Part shown: positions 22,725 to 33,178 of the stretch, piece after piece | Layout of the letters: every line of letters begins with the position of its first letter | Position numbering within the stretch: position 1 is the stretch's first letter | Origin: Mortierella alpina | Taxonomy: Eukaryota; Mortierellomycota; Mortierellomycetes; Mortierellales; Mortierellaceae | Length of the DNA: 64,000 nt | Assembly (NCBI GenBank): GCA_029449245.1 | Contig: JANATF010000005.1 | Location: 248,001-312,000 of the forward strand | Reading direction: 5' to 3' | Notes under the pieces: generated by a model | The model's database searches: none | Seen by the model: only the letters and a program-made list of their open reading frames with translations | What the model was told of the DNA's origin: nothing | Translations under genes and position numbers: made by a program

Positions 22725-25607
22725 TGAAGAGGCAAGCAATGCCCCTGACTGGAATTTTGTAGAGACCGTTGCATGAAACATTGTTCTTGGTTTGCGGTGC
22801 TTTCAGATCCCTGGCGCTGTCTTATGCGTTAGACAAACACTCTCCAAAGTAGAGTAGACTGCGGTGACCTACCATCAAGGGCTCAGAAGCCGAACAGTGG
22901 TCTTGAATTATATTCGCCAAGGACGACCACATTGAGTCCACAGTGAGTCCACAGTGGATGATGATGATGAATCAGCAGTGCCAAAGGAATTTCAGGCGAA
23001 ACCAATAAACAATCTTGTTTGAACCATATCCTTTGTCGCTGGTCGAGTTGATTGTATTACGGGAGCACAAAAACAAAGACGGGGCGTGGGTCCAGTCCAT
23101 GAAAGGATGATACACGTCAACAGCAGTTAGTCTACAACGCAAAAAGGGCAACACACATCCACGCACCTACATAAGTAAAATGTTGCTCTGACGGTGCACG
23201 CTGCAGGCATGCATGCTATGCTCTTTCTGCCAAGTATCCGTCCGCATTGCGCTCCCTCACGTATATAGAGTCGACGAAGAGTAACTAAGTTTTCGGATTT
23301 GTTATCATTTTGCCGTTTGCTACCGTGATCGTATATGGTATCGATGGCTGCAGCCCATCGATTCTAGTGGTGATTCCGATATCTCGGTACGCTATTCAAT
23401 TAGATTCTCATACAATATGTGCATCATGGCCCGGAATAGAGTTGCGAGGGAGTCATGTTGATCATCATCCCACTGCTCTGCCTGATATCTTTTCTCTGAG
23501 CTTTAGAGTCCTCAACTTAAACAAACAAAAACTCTTATTTTTGGCCAGTGTCTCTTCAGATACTTCTGCAGATGTACATGGGACTTCATGCCACTTCTCA
23601 AACCACGATGACTGCGCACGCCTGCCTCACATCCAACGCTCCCTCGTCCCCGACAGACTCTTCTCTCAGCTATTTTGGTTCCTCCACACTATCTTGTGGT
23701 CACTTCCAGTGTGGTCTATTCGCTTGGGGTTAGAGCCTTGCATATTACACAGGCGGGTTGGGTTATGACGAGCCATTCGGAGGACATGAGCCGAGGGGCT
23801 TTTAATTTCAAACCTGTATTCACACTGAACGCGTGGTGTCTGTCTGGAGGAAGTAAGACACATCGGCAGGTATCTATTCTCCTTTTTAGCGGCCTTGTAT
23901 CTAGTCTACACTGCCCGTCAAAAATACATTTCCCTCGTACTCGACCTTGGCTCCCAAGTCTCCGCAAATACAAGCAAACCAGGTCTCAAGAAGCACCCAC
24001 GATGCGTCAAGTATAGATCGGAAAGAACATACTTAGAATTGTCGAAGGTATCTGGGCACCGTCGGAGCCACGTTCTTTGCAGGTACAGAGTGAACCGTGG
24101 TAGTAATGTAATAGTCTTGGGAGAGATTGAAGGACTCTTACTGCGAGACAAGCAATGAATTAAAATCCGGGTGCGAGGTAACTATAGACTACCGGCAGAA
24201 CTTGATGACAGCCACATGCAATTGAGGTTTTTACTCGACCATCCACCAGTACAGCCTGGATGCTCCTCAAATCGTTTACTCCACGCTCCCATCTGCGAAC
24301 GGGTACTGAAGATCTTCGCGTGGCTCAATTGACGAATCGGCTCCCACCGCTTCCTGTCTGAAGTATGATTTCATTACACTGTGTTTTGGCAACGCGTGCA
24401 CTTTTGAGAGTGTACCCAGTTGCAAAATCGTTTGACGTTCGCTTGGCCAACACTGTACCGTCCATTGTATATAACACAGCAACGGCCTTGCACGACCTGA
24501 CATCGAAAATGGGCTTGAGAGAGAATACGTTTATAAGTATGAGACATGGGACTGAACGCTGCATGATCCACTGCACTGGATACACTTGCCCTGTCTCGCT
24601 CGCTCACCACGGCCGACTGCAAAACACTGCAGCAGCATTTGCGGTGGCGCTTTTTTTTCAGTGAGAAAGCAACATTCGCCAAAAGCCCCGTAAGTGGCTG
24701 GCTCAAGGCTGGTGTGGCAACACAAACCCCATCAACAATCATCCAGCACGATCTAACCGCACCCATCTCTGGACAAGGCTAATCGGTAAGACACTCGTGT
24801 GCATCCTTGATCCATCGCCCCCCCATCGTCTTCGCCTCCAGAAGCTAGATCCGCAGACGAGAGTACAATGCAGAGTGGATCCTTGGTGACCAGAAGGAAC
24901 AAGTGCCGTTCGGATCAGCACGAGTTTTGTTTGGATGCTCTTCGGGACGCACCCATTTCTGGATACACACACCTGGAATACACTTTCGTGGCGCTGGCGC
25001 TTGCGCCCTGAGATGACCTTCGCACTAGCAATGGGCGGTATCATGCTCGGCCTATCGAAAGCAAATTTGCAGTGTGCAACGCGCGTTCCACAAGCACCAT
25101 GACGAAAGCGCAAAGCAGACTCGACGGACGGACTTGGGATCTTCTCGTAGACACCCCGAGCTCTGGGGCGTAGCGGGTCGGATCCCGCAGTTCCTGTTTG
25201 CGGTCAACGGTCAAGGGTCCCCTCCCCACACTGTACTCTCGCTGCGCGTCGCGTCTCCTCTTACTTCTGGGCTGCTACTCTCTCGCTCTTCTATCTCTTT
25301 TCATTCATCGCTCACTATATTCACATCGTGCTGACCCCCAACTGCTCACACACAAACCCTTCTGCTTCACCTGTTCCTCTCTTTTTGTCATGCCTGTCCT
25401 CTGATCATGGCACGCAAAAAAAAAATCGATCCATCTAGCACTTCAACATACCTCACGTCCTTCCGAACCATCCAGTCCTCTCAAGAGCAGAACCTACCCC
25501 TTCTCTAACCTCCAGAGCAGCCCCAGCCCAACCCAATCAATCAACTCTCCAGAGCCCAATCCGTCTGATACCGTCTACTCCTCACACCTTGAAACTCGAA
25601 AATAACC

Positions 25608-27049
25608 ATGTCTGATACCGAAAAGACTAGCGTTGAGGCGCGAGAGGAGAAGAAGAGATCCCTGCCCACTGAAGACTCTGACGAGCACGACTCGGATTCG
25701 GAAGACCATCGCCACAAGCGTGCTGCTGTCAATGACTCGAACTCGTCTTCGCCTCAGCGTCCTCAGCACCGCCGCCGAAACTCGGATGATGCCTGTATGT
25801 GGTTTTGTTGTTGTTCTGCTGTGGAAACTCGAACCTGTTTGTGAATATGAATGTGGTTGAAGTTTCGTTTTGACTGATGTTTCTTTTTCTTTCAATTTAG
25901 CGAGGGTTAAGACCGACGCAGCTGAGGGAGATGTTCCTCCTACGACTGCTTTGCGATCCATTGTGTCGACCAAGGATGCAGGAGTGATCATTGGCAAGTC
26001 TGGCAAGAACGTCAGCGAGATCCGTGAGCAGTCTGGAGCCAAGGTTACCATCTCCGAGATGATCCCTGGTGCGTATGAGCGTATTTTGACTGTATCGGGT
26101 CCCTTGGACACCGTCGCCAAGGTAAGCGATGGTTGATTGTTGAATGTTGATTGTTATCGACGCCTTCAGTCGGGTTGAGGAATAGCTCTGGTACCCGTCA
26201 CTGATCGCTATTGGTCTCGTTCGTCTCTGCATTGATCTACAGGCATACTCTTTGGTGGCGCAGAAGGTGATCGCGGAGCACATTGAGCCCGACGCAGCAC
26301 CTGAGACAGAATCGACTGCGATCCGTCTTTTGGTCGCACACCACCGCATGGGCTCTGTCATTGGCAAGGGCGGATCCAAGATCAAGGAAATCCAGGATGC
26401 TTCTGGCGCTCGCTTGGTGGCTTCGGAGGAGATCTTGCCCTCTTCGACTGAACGCACAATCACGATCACGGGTGTGCCCGATGCCATCCACATTGCTGTT
26501 TACCACGTCGGTGTGGTCTTGCAGGAGCACAACGAGCGCGACCGCAATGTCAGCGTGATCCCCTATAGGCCTATGGGACGCCACAGCAGCGGTAGCTTCC
26601 AGGGTATGCCCCCCGCAGGAGGCATGGGCGGCTACCCCTCGCACCCAGGATCCTCTCACCACCACCAGCAGCCATACTATGGAGGCTACCCTTCGCACGG
26701 TGGCATGGGCTACGGCCAGGACTACATGGGTCCTTCGTCCCGTGGCAGCGGCGGATATGGCGGCGGTTCCTCGGGCGGCGGTGCTGGCGCTGCCTCGATG
26801 GCTGGCCCTGGTGGGTCGGTTGCTCAGCAGATCTACATTCCCAACGACATGGTGGGCAGTGTGATCGGAAAGGGCGGTTCAAAGATCAACGAAATTCGCC
26901 AATTGTCTGGATCGCACATCAAGATTGCTGAACCTTCGAGCAGTGGAGGCAACGAGCGTCTGGTGACTATTACCGGAACCCCGGAAGCGAACCAGATGGC
27001 AATTTACATGTTGTACCAGCGTCTGGAGCAAGAGAAGAACAGGCAATGA
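25608..27049 (+). CDS. Three-KH-domain RNA-binding protein (PCBP/Rnc1/Pbp2-like)
   Basis: Three exons: 25608-25794, 25901-26121 and 26243-27049; 404 residues. The family binds C-rich single-stranded RNA or DNA and controls mRNA stability and translation. Three KH domains are visible through their GxxG loops: I-I-G-K-S-G-K-N-V in KH1 (about residues 85-145), V-I-G-K-G-G-S-K-I in KH2 (about 160-230) and the same motif again in KH3 (about 335-400). The N-terminal 65 residues are charged and Ser-rich. Between KH2 and KH3 is a Gly/Tyr/His-rich low-complexity linker of about 85 residues with RGSGGYGGG-like stretches that could support condensate formation. Three-KH architecture matches S. pombe Rnc1 and yeast Pbp2/Hek2; which one is orthologous is not decided. 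The leader is CT-rich. It is convergent with the DusA-like gene (181 bp between stops). Confidence 0.92.
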
Positions 27050-27230
27050 GGCGTTTATCCTCTTCACATGCATGGGCCTATGATACGCGGCCAGTTTGCT
27101 ATTGTCCACAAGGCTGCTGAACAAGTTTCATTATACATAAAAAGTTCAGAGACAAAGTCTTTTTTTTTTTTTTTCAATGCCAATGCGAGCGTACAAGTAC
27201 ATATTACTGATTGCTTATATATGCTAAAAT

Positions 27231-28931
27231 CTATGCGCAACCTCTTGCTGCTGCGGGGACCTCTCCATCTTCTGCCTCTGCCTCGGCCTCATCTCCAGAA
27301 TCCCTGTCAGAACCGGAGCTCGCAAAGTTCATCTCTTGCATCATCTGCTTCATGTCCCTCACAATGTCCGGCAATGGTTTCGTCCGGGGTAAGATCAATG
27401 CTGCAAGTCGTCGTCTATATTCGCGACCTCTCCGGCCTCCATAGAGCATTTTCAGAGGCGCCATAACGACCGAGTTTGAATGTGGAGTTCCGCGCACATG
27501 TTCCGTAAGGACGTATTCCAGAAACTCTTCTACGACCTCCTCGGTTGATTTGATTTGATTTGCAGGGATATTGTGATAGGCTGCATCCACCTTGGCCAAG
27601 AATAACGGTCTATCCATGACTTCGCGGCCAATCATGACGCCGTCGACCAAATCGAGCTGTTCCTTAATTTGCTGGGTAGTGTTAAATCCTCCGTTGATGG
27701 TGATCGTCAGGTGCGGGAAGTCCTTTGCAAGCTGGGTGGATTGAATATGAAAGGGGAGAGGGAGTTAGGTCCGATTTGCGCACACCAAATGAGGAATTGT
27801 CCTGGGAGGCGGAGCAGTTATCAGCGAGATTTACCTGGTAGACAACCTCGTGTTTCAACGGAGGGACGCTTCGATTCTGTTTAGGTGACAGGCCCTTGAG
27901 CCAACATTTCCGTGCATGTACAATAAAGTGGTTGACTGGGGTTGTGGTCGAAATCAATTGAATCTAACAGATAAGTAATATCGGGAGGAGGAGGAGGAGG
28001 TTAATATTAGCTATCCTGAATATCCTACTGAGCATCAAATTCAGTCTCTTTTCAAAATTCTTACAAAGTCATGGAGGTATTCGTAAGAGTCCAGATTGTC
28101 GACCCCGATCCTGCACTTGACTGTGATGGGGATCGTTACTCCAATCTTGACCATTCCTTGGATAATGTCCACAACTGTTGAAGGTGTCTTCATCAATACT
28201 GCTCCAAATGCTCCCTTCTGTACTCTGGGACTAGGACATCCCACTATAAAGTTCCATAGTATACTGATTAGTATACAATACCGCACATCCACGCAAGTGC
28301 ATTCCAAAGAATAGATTAACTTCGTATAGACGCATATCTTGAATTACCGTTAAGGTTGATTTCTCTGTATCCATTGTCCTGTACCAGCTTTGCTGCTTGG
28401 GCCATAGCCTCCACATCTGATCCTCCGAGCTGAACGACTTTGCCCTCCCATGGTTCACCAAAAAAGTTGTACAGATCCTTGGGGTTGTAGACGAGTGCAT
28501 TGCAATGAATCATTTCCGTGTAGAGGGTGAAGTTTGGTGAGATGATCCTGCAAAGGTGAAGAAAATGCTGGCAGACAAAAAAAAAAAAGTTTCAAACCGT
28601 TAGGAGTTGAGTTGATTCATGGCAAGCGCTATTGCTCGGTATAAGGTCGGTATTGCCTTACCGATGTTGTAACGTCTACCATGGGGGCCACAGCGACAGG
28701 CATGTTGATCCTCCTTGGCTCGACAGGACGCCCTGATGCTGTGGAGAGTTGTCCTGAGGGTATGATGGATGGAGACATGACTGGGATGGATAGCTCCGGA
28801 GTTTGGGATGAAATGGCTCTTGCGTTGGAGAGCGATGTTGAGGTTGTGGTGCGAGAAGATTCCGAGGTTGCCATCCGTAGCGAGAGTGCGCTTCGTTGGA
28901 GTGACAGACGCCTGATTGCGGATCCGAACAT
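27231..28931 (-). CDS. Bacterial-type DusA-like tRNA-dihydrouridine synthase
   Basis: Five exons on the minus strand: 28931-28662, 28567-28348, 28243-28065, 27963-27835 and 27731-27231; 432 residues, all in frame, GT-AG borders. The protein resembles E. coli DusA (FMN-dependent reduction of U20/U20a) more than Dus1-4: [35 protein letters not shown]-x-R-V-Q-K-G with catalytic Cys, [13 protein letters not shown], and [16 protein letters not shown], the DusA hallmark, then N-G-G and G-V-M-I-G-R-E. The first about 45 residues are Arg/Ser/Thr-rich with few acids, compatible with a mitochondrial presequence (inference). An acidic Glu/Ala tail ends the protein. It shares a 350-bp divergent promoter with the SDR gene. 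Confidence 0.9.
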
Positions 28932-29281
28932 GTCACCCTGGAGGAAGCGAAGGAGTGTGAAAGATGCAAAGAGGACGTGAAGATGCATCCACATGAGAAA
29001 AAAAAACAGCCAGCTGCGGAGATTCATCACACAGTCACAAACAGGGCCTGGCCTGTCCTGTCCGCAAGGCTCTGTTGCAAAAACCCAGGCGCACTGGCAT
29101 AGCTTTTGCCAAGAGAGCACACTCAGCACGGACGTCCAGATATGGTAGTTTTCAGCAATGGAGCAAGGCCAGCAAACAACAGCAAACAAGCAAAGTCGAA
29201 AACTTAAATGCATCTCCTTGAACGTGGTGCAGAGGGCTTTTCATTTGGTCAGATATTGCTGCTACAAAAACTATATAATCG

Positions 29282-30367
29282 ATGCCTCCGCCCAACACAG
29301 AGGAACAGTTTAATACCACGTCAACAACGACTATGCCCTTCTCCAACGTATTCCAAAACCCTTTCTTCTGGAAGACCTTTTTCAGCGGGAATAAGTATTC
29401 ATATGACAACATACCCAACTTACATGGCAAAGTCGCCATCGTAACAGGAGCCACTGGTGGCCTTGGCTATGCAACCGTTGTGGCCCTTGCTGCACATGGA
29501 GCCCATGTCTTTCTTGCCTGTCGGAATCGTGTCAAAGCCGAGGAGGCCATCGAGCGAGCACAAGCAGACATCCTCAAGCTCCAGTTCGATTTCCCGGACG
29601 CGATTCATGAGTGCAGCTTTGACGGCGAAAAGAACCGACCCCGACTAGAGTTTTTGGAACTGGACCTGGGTGAGATGCGCAAGTGTCGATCCGCAGCGAC
29701 CGAGTTTCTGGAGCGTGGCTTGCCTCTTCATATCCTTGTCAACAATGGCGGGGTCCTGCATCGAGATTTCGAGTTGAGCGAGGATGGATACGAGCATCAT
29801 TTTGCGATCAACCATCTTGGCCACTTTGTGTTCACGACTGCGCTCCTGGAGCGGATCCGTGAGTCAGCCCCAGCCAGGATCGTTGTGCTATCCTCAATGG
29901 CGCATGAGACGCCACCCTCCAATATGCCGATTGATTACAAGACCTTGCGCGCAACGACTCCTCAGTCGAATAATTATAGTCGATATGGCCAGTCTAGGCT
30001 TGCAAATGTCCTGTTCACAAAGGCGTTGGCTCGGCGTCTTCGGAATGAGCGGGTCTGGGTGAATGTAGTTCATCCAGGCATCGTGGACTCGCAGGTCAAG
30101 CGAGGGATTCTTGAATCGGACGATAGGCACTTCAAAAACTTTAGTCGCACCTGGCTCATGATGGCGGCGTATCCAGTAAGAGACGCAGCACTCACACAAT
30201 TGTACCTTGCTGTCTCTCCCGAGGTTGAGCAGAAAGACATCCGGGGACGATACTTTATACCAATTGCAAATGAGCTACGACCCCATCCAATCTCTGAGAG
30301 TGTCGATGCGCAAGAAGAGCTGTGGGCGTATTCAGAAAAAGCTGCCAGAGGAGGGAATAGGGTCTGA
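29282..30367 (+). CDS. Short-chain dehydrogenase/reductase, retinol-dehydrogenase-like, with altered active-site motif
   Basis: Single exon of 361 residues. Classical SDRs use NAD(P)H to oxidise or reduce alcohols, ketones and lipids. The Rossmann motif T-G-A-T-G-G-L-G is at about residues 55-62, followed by A-C-R-N-R typical of NADP-preferring members. The structural N-N-A-G is N-N-G-G here, and the catalytic Ser is present in V-V-L-S-S-M. The active-site Y-x-x-x-K reads Y-G-Q-S-R: the catalytic Lys is replaced by Arg (codon AGG, near 29,996). Neighbouring residues L-A-N-V-L-F-T-K-A-L-A-R-R-L match the RDH11-14/WWOX-like group. Tyr-Arg-Tyr spacing offers no alternative Lys four residues on. 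It may be slow, altered in mechanism or non-catalytic. Confidence 0.88.
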   Translation: MPPPNTEEQFNTTSTTTMPFSNVFQNPFFWKTFFSGNKYSYDNIPNLHGKVAIVTGATGGLGYATVVALAAHGAHVFLACRNRVKAEEAIERAQADILKLQFDFPDAIHECSFDGEKNRPRLEFLELDLGEMRKCRSAATEFLERGLPLHILVNNGGVLHRDFELSEDGYEHHFAINHLGHFVFTTALLERIRESAPARIVVLSSMAHETPPSNMPIDYKTLRATTPQSNNYSRYGQSRLANVLFTKALARRLRNERVWVNVVHPGIVDSQVKRGILESDDRHFKNFSRTWLMMAAYPVRDAALTQLYLAVSPEVEQKDIRGRYFIPIANELRPHPISESVDAQEELWAYSEKAARGGNRV

Positions 30368-30673
30368 GTAGTGGGGGACGTATATCAATAAACGTACTTT
30401 GTACAACACGAGATGCCGTAGCATGTTTTCCCGACAGTCCGCAAGTTCAAAATGCGGGCATCTTTGCATCGTTGCATACATCTTAAGCAAGACAGACGAT
30501 GCGCTTTTTTTTCCTGGAGTGAGATTAGAGATGCAAAGGACGTCCGAGATAACGCGCCAGGGAGATGAAGGTTCAATAATCACATGTTTCATCGATCCCC
30601 TGTTTAAATAGGAGGCCTTGCCCCGCTTGACATCTTCGACTCATCCCATCCCTCTCAGACCAAGAATCCGACC

Positions 30674-31939
30674 ATGAACGACACCATATTCTCAACGCGA
30701 AGATTTCGCCGGAAGTGCCTCATCACCATTGGCGGCCTGGTCTTCGTCAACATCGCCGTGTGGATCTTGGCGGCAATTGCGGCAAAAAACTATCCGTCTC
30801 TTTTGGGCTCTATGGTGATTGCCTATACTCTTGGACTCCGGCATGCCGTCGATGCAGATCACTTGGCCGCCATTGATAACGTTACTCGCAAGCTCATATA
30901 CCAAGATTCAGTCAAGTCTCAAGCAAGCGCTGGACGGGACGATCTGACACCACCAGTCTGTGTGGGCCTATTTTTCTCTCTTGGCCATTCAACCATCGTG
31001 ATCGTGGCCTCGGTCGCAGTAGCGGCGGCAGCCACTTCCATCGAGAACAAGCTGGAGGCGTTCGGAGAGACGGGCGGGATCATCGGGACATCCGTTTCAG
31101 TAGCGTTCTTGCTCCTGATCGGACTCTTGAACGCTTACGTGCTGTACACGGTAGGGAGGGAGCTACGTGAGATTCACAAAACTGGCGAGTATCGGTACCG
31201 TGATCCTATCAAGGAGGCCATTGCAGCATCCACCGAGGAAACAACAAGCACTGACGCTCCTGATCAAGAGCATGACAGTGGTGGAGGGGGAGCCAAGCAC
31301 AATCCCTCCCGGCATTCAACCGGAGGGCTGTTCATTCGTCTATTTCGGCCGTTATTCAATCTCATCGATCGCAGCTGGAAGATGTATCCATTAGGAGTTC
31401 TGTTTGGATTGGGGTTTGATACTGCAACAGAGGTGGGCATGCTCGGGATTGCAGCGACGAGCGCTCATGCAGGATTCCCCACCGCTGTCATTATGATCTT
31501 TCCTGCTCTGTTCACGGCCGGCATGAGTTTGATCGACACACTGGACGGCGTGTTCATGGCCAATGCCTACGGTTGGGCGTTTGTGAATCCGGTCAAGAAG
31601 CTGTGGTACAACTTTGTCGTGACATTCATGGGAGTCATTGTTGCATTTGTGGTCGGAATCGCTGAGTTGCTAGGATTGTTGGCCAATCGACTAGAGTTGA
31701 AAGGGTCATTTTGGGAGTTTTTCATCACGCTCAGTGACAACTTTGGCTTGATCGGTTATGTGATTGTTGGAGTCTTTGTGCTGACCTGGCTGTTTGCAGT
31801 CCTGTTCTACAAGTACGGGCCGATCAAGGAGTTGGAGGCAAGAGTTGTAGTTATTGAGGAAAGGATCTCTGAGATCGAGGAAGTTCATGACCTTGAGAAG
31901 GGACGTCAGGAGAAGTCGCCCACTGACAATGGCCAATAA
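30674..31939 (+). CDS. NiCoT family nickel/cobalt transporter (Nic1-like)
   Basis: Single exon of 421 residues, a polytopic membrane protein with about eight hydrophobic segments. NiCoT permeases take up Ni2+ and/or Co2+; in fungi nickel feeds urease. All four family signatures are seen: R-H-A-V-D-A-D-H-L-A-A-I-D-N-V-T-R in the second membrane segment (about residues 56-72), F-F-S-L-G-H-S-T-I-V, L-F-G-L-G-F-D-T-A-T-E, and F-P-A-L-F-T-A-G-M-S-L-I-D-T-L-D-G. A soluble loop of about 45 residues with a Gly run and several His (about 190-235) separates the two halves. The C-terminus forms a short charged helix. The AATAAA at 31,935-31,940 overlaps the stop codon and could act as the polyadenylation signal. 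The choice between Ni and Co cannot be made from sequence alone. Confidence 0.95.
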   Translation: MNDTIFSTRRFRRKCLITIGGLVFVNIAVWILAAIAAKNYPSLLGSMVIAYTLGLRHAVDADHLAAIDNVTRKLIYQDSVKSQASAGRDDLTPPVCVGLFFSLGHSTIVIVASVAVAAAATSIENKLEAFGETGGIIGTSVSVAFLLLIGLLNAYVLYTVGRELREIHKTGEYRYRDPIKEAIAASTEETTSTDAPDQEHDSGGGGAKHNPSRHSTGGLFIRLFRPLFNLIDRSWKMYPLGVLFGLGFDTATEVGMLGIAATSAHAGFPTAVIMIFPALFTAGMSLIDTLDGVFMANAYGWAFVNPVKKLWYNFVVTFMGVIVAFVVGIAELLGLLANRLELKGSFWEFFITLSDNFGLIGYVIVGVFVLTWLFAVLFYKYGPIKELEARVVVIEERISEIEEVHDLEKGRQEKSPTDNGQ

Positions 31940-32058
31940 ATAAAAACCAAAGAAGTGAAACTTTATGCAACAGTGTATGGTAGGGCCATAGCCTTACTAT
32001 GCAGCAAAGTAGCAATTAAGCGGATATATTCCTTCTTCTAGAATCCAGCAAATATCAC

Positions 32059-32481
32059 TCAGAAAAATGCTTGGGACACTGCAGCGGCAATGGCAAGTGC
32101 TGCGGCAGCGCTGGGTGCCAAGGGACCCGCCACGGAGCTGGTACTTCCAGGCTGTTCAGAAACCCCTGCGCACTGAGTCTTGGCTATCTCGAAGTGCTGG
32201 TACATCAGGTCAGGTGTCTTGGTTGGGCAAATGGCCTTGCAGGCGTTCACCCACTTGTTGGACGCGACCTCGGCGCAAACGCACTTCCTCTCCTCGGCGG
32301 GCAACGTGGCGACCTCTTTGGCGAAGTCGAATCCGATTGAGAATCTGTTTTTAGCACAGAGTTGAACAGGCCTCTCGATGCCTCTAATACAGTCGTCGCA
32401 CTCCTGGGAGGGGAAGCCTTCTTTCTGGGCAGCTGTGACTGCAGCTACGAGCAATGCTATGGCGATGTTGTGGAAACGCAT
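32059..32481 (-). CDS. Small secreted Cys-rich protein, probable GPI anchor
   Basis: 140 residues from the ATG at 32481. The first 18-19 residues form a signal peptide (M-R-F-H-N then a hydrophobic stretch ending V-T-A-A-Q). The mature part has eight Cys spaced C-x2-C-x10-C-x21-C-x-C-x11-C-x3-C-x18-C. The C-x-C centre and eight-Cys count recall CFEM proteins, but the first half of the pattern does not fit CFEM well. The last 30 residues are Ser/Thr/Gly, then Ala-rich hydrophobic, as expected for GPI attachment. The longer frame from 32,739 is rejected because it lacks a signal peptide and reads through the probable leader. It is tail-to-tail with the NiCoT gene. Its C-x-C-x11-C motif is shared with the protein at 50,924-51,274. 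Confidence 0.82.
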   Translation of the reverse strand: MRFHNIAIALLVAAVTAAQKEGFPSQECDDCIRGIERPVQLCAKNRFSIGFDFAKEVATLPAEERKCVCAEVASNKWVNACKAICPTKTPDLMYQHFEIAKTQCAGVSEQPGSTSSVAGPLAPSAAAALAIAAAVSQAFF

Positions 32482-33178
32482 GTTGTTAGATATATTTTGT
32501 GGGACGAAGTCAGGCTGGTGATGAAGGATGGAGGATGGAGGATGGAGGCTGTATGGGGAAACAAGGCATTGATAAGTAAAGTGGAGGATGTTGCTTTGCC
32601 ATTTATTCAAAGTCCTATCTGCATCCACCGTGAGCCGGCGCATGCCTGGGCATATAGTCGATGGTCTTTGAGTGCATGCACCACAAGTGGCCGCATGCCC
32701 GGGATCTGCGATCGGATGGTCTAGACTACAGTACTGCATGCACCGAAAGCGACCACATGTTTTTTTTTAAAGTTGCTCATTCAGTCCTTCCCGAGAGATA
32801 GAGCCCATTTGAGATTTTCCTCCATGCTATGCACGCGAAACGCTCGCGCGCCCGCGGATGTTTTATTTCTTTTGTTTTTTTTCTTGTCCCCGGTATCAAG
32901 CGCGCATTCTTACGCATGTGAGCACAATCATGGCAACTATGATCAGCACCGTAAATCGCCGCGTTTGCGCCAGGAGTGTGCATGTCAGCAGACATCATTG
33001 GATCATATGCGCGTCTTCATGTATCAACTGTGGACAACAGGCACATTTTTGTTGAATCATAGTTTAAGCAGTGTTGGTCAGACCTTGTTCTCACGGTGCT
33101 TTTGTAGTATAGAGGCGGATGAGGTTTTAAAGAAACACCGATGTGAAGGATGTCCGCGCGCACAGATGTCAAACGTCC

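Larger units (their letters stand above)
17151..25300. other. Gene-poor interval, about 8 kb
   Basis: No family-level coding signal was found on either strand. Many unrelated short ORFs occur, none longer than about 155 codons, and none has recognisable motifs. Simple sequences include a GA run near 18,288-18,315 and a G13 run at 22,712-22,724. Two adjacent small hairpins lie at 19,633-19,681. A patch at about 18,049-18,235 (minus) reads like fragments of coding sequence in two frames and may be a gene relic. No tRNA, 5S rRNA or U6 snRNA was recognised by eye. Confidence 0.5.

Noticed and set aside
32482-32739. N-terminal extension of the GPI-type protein
   Set aside because: It would bury the signal peptide; the ATG at 32,481 starts a perfect one.
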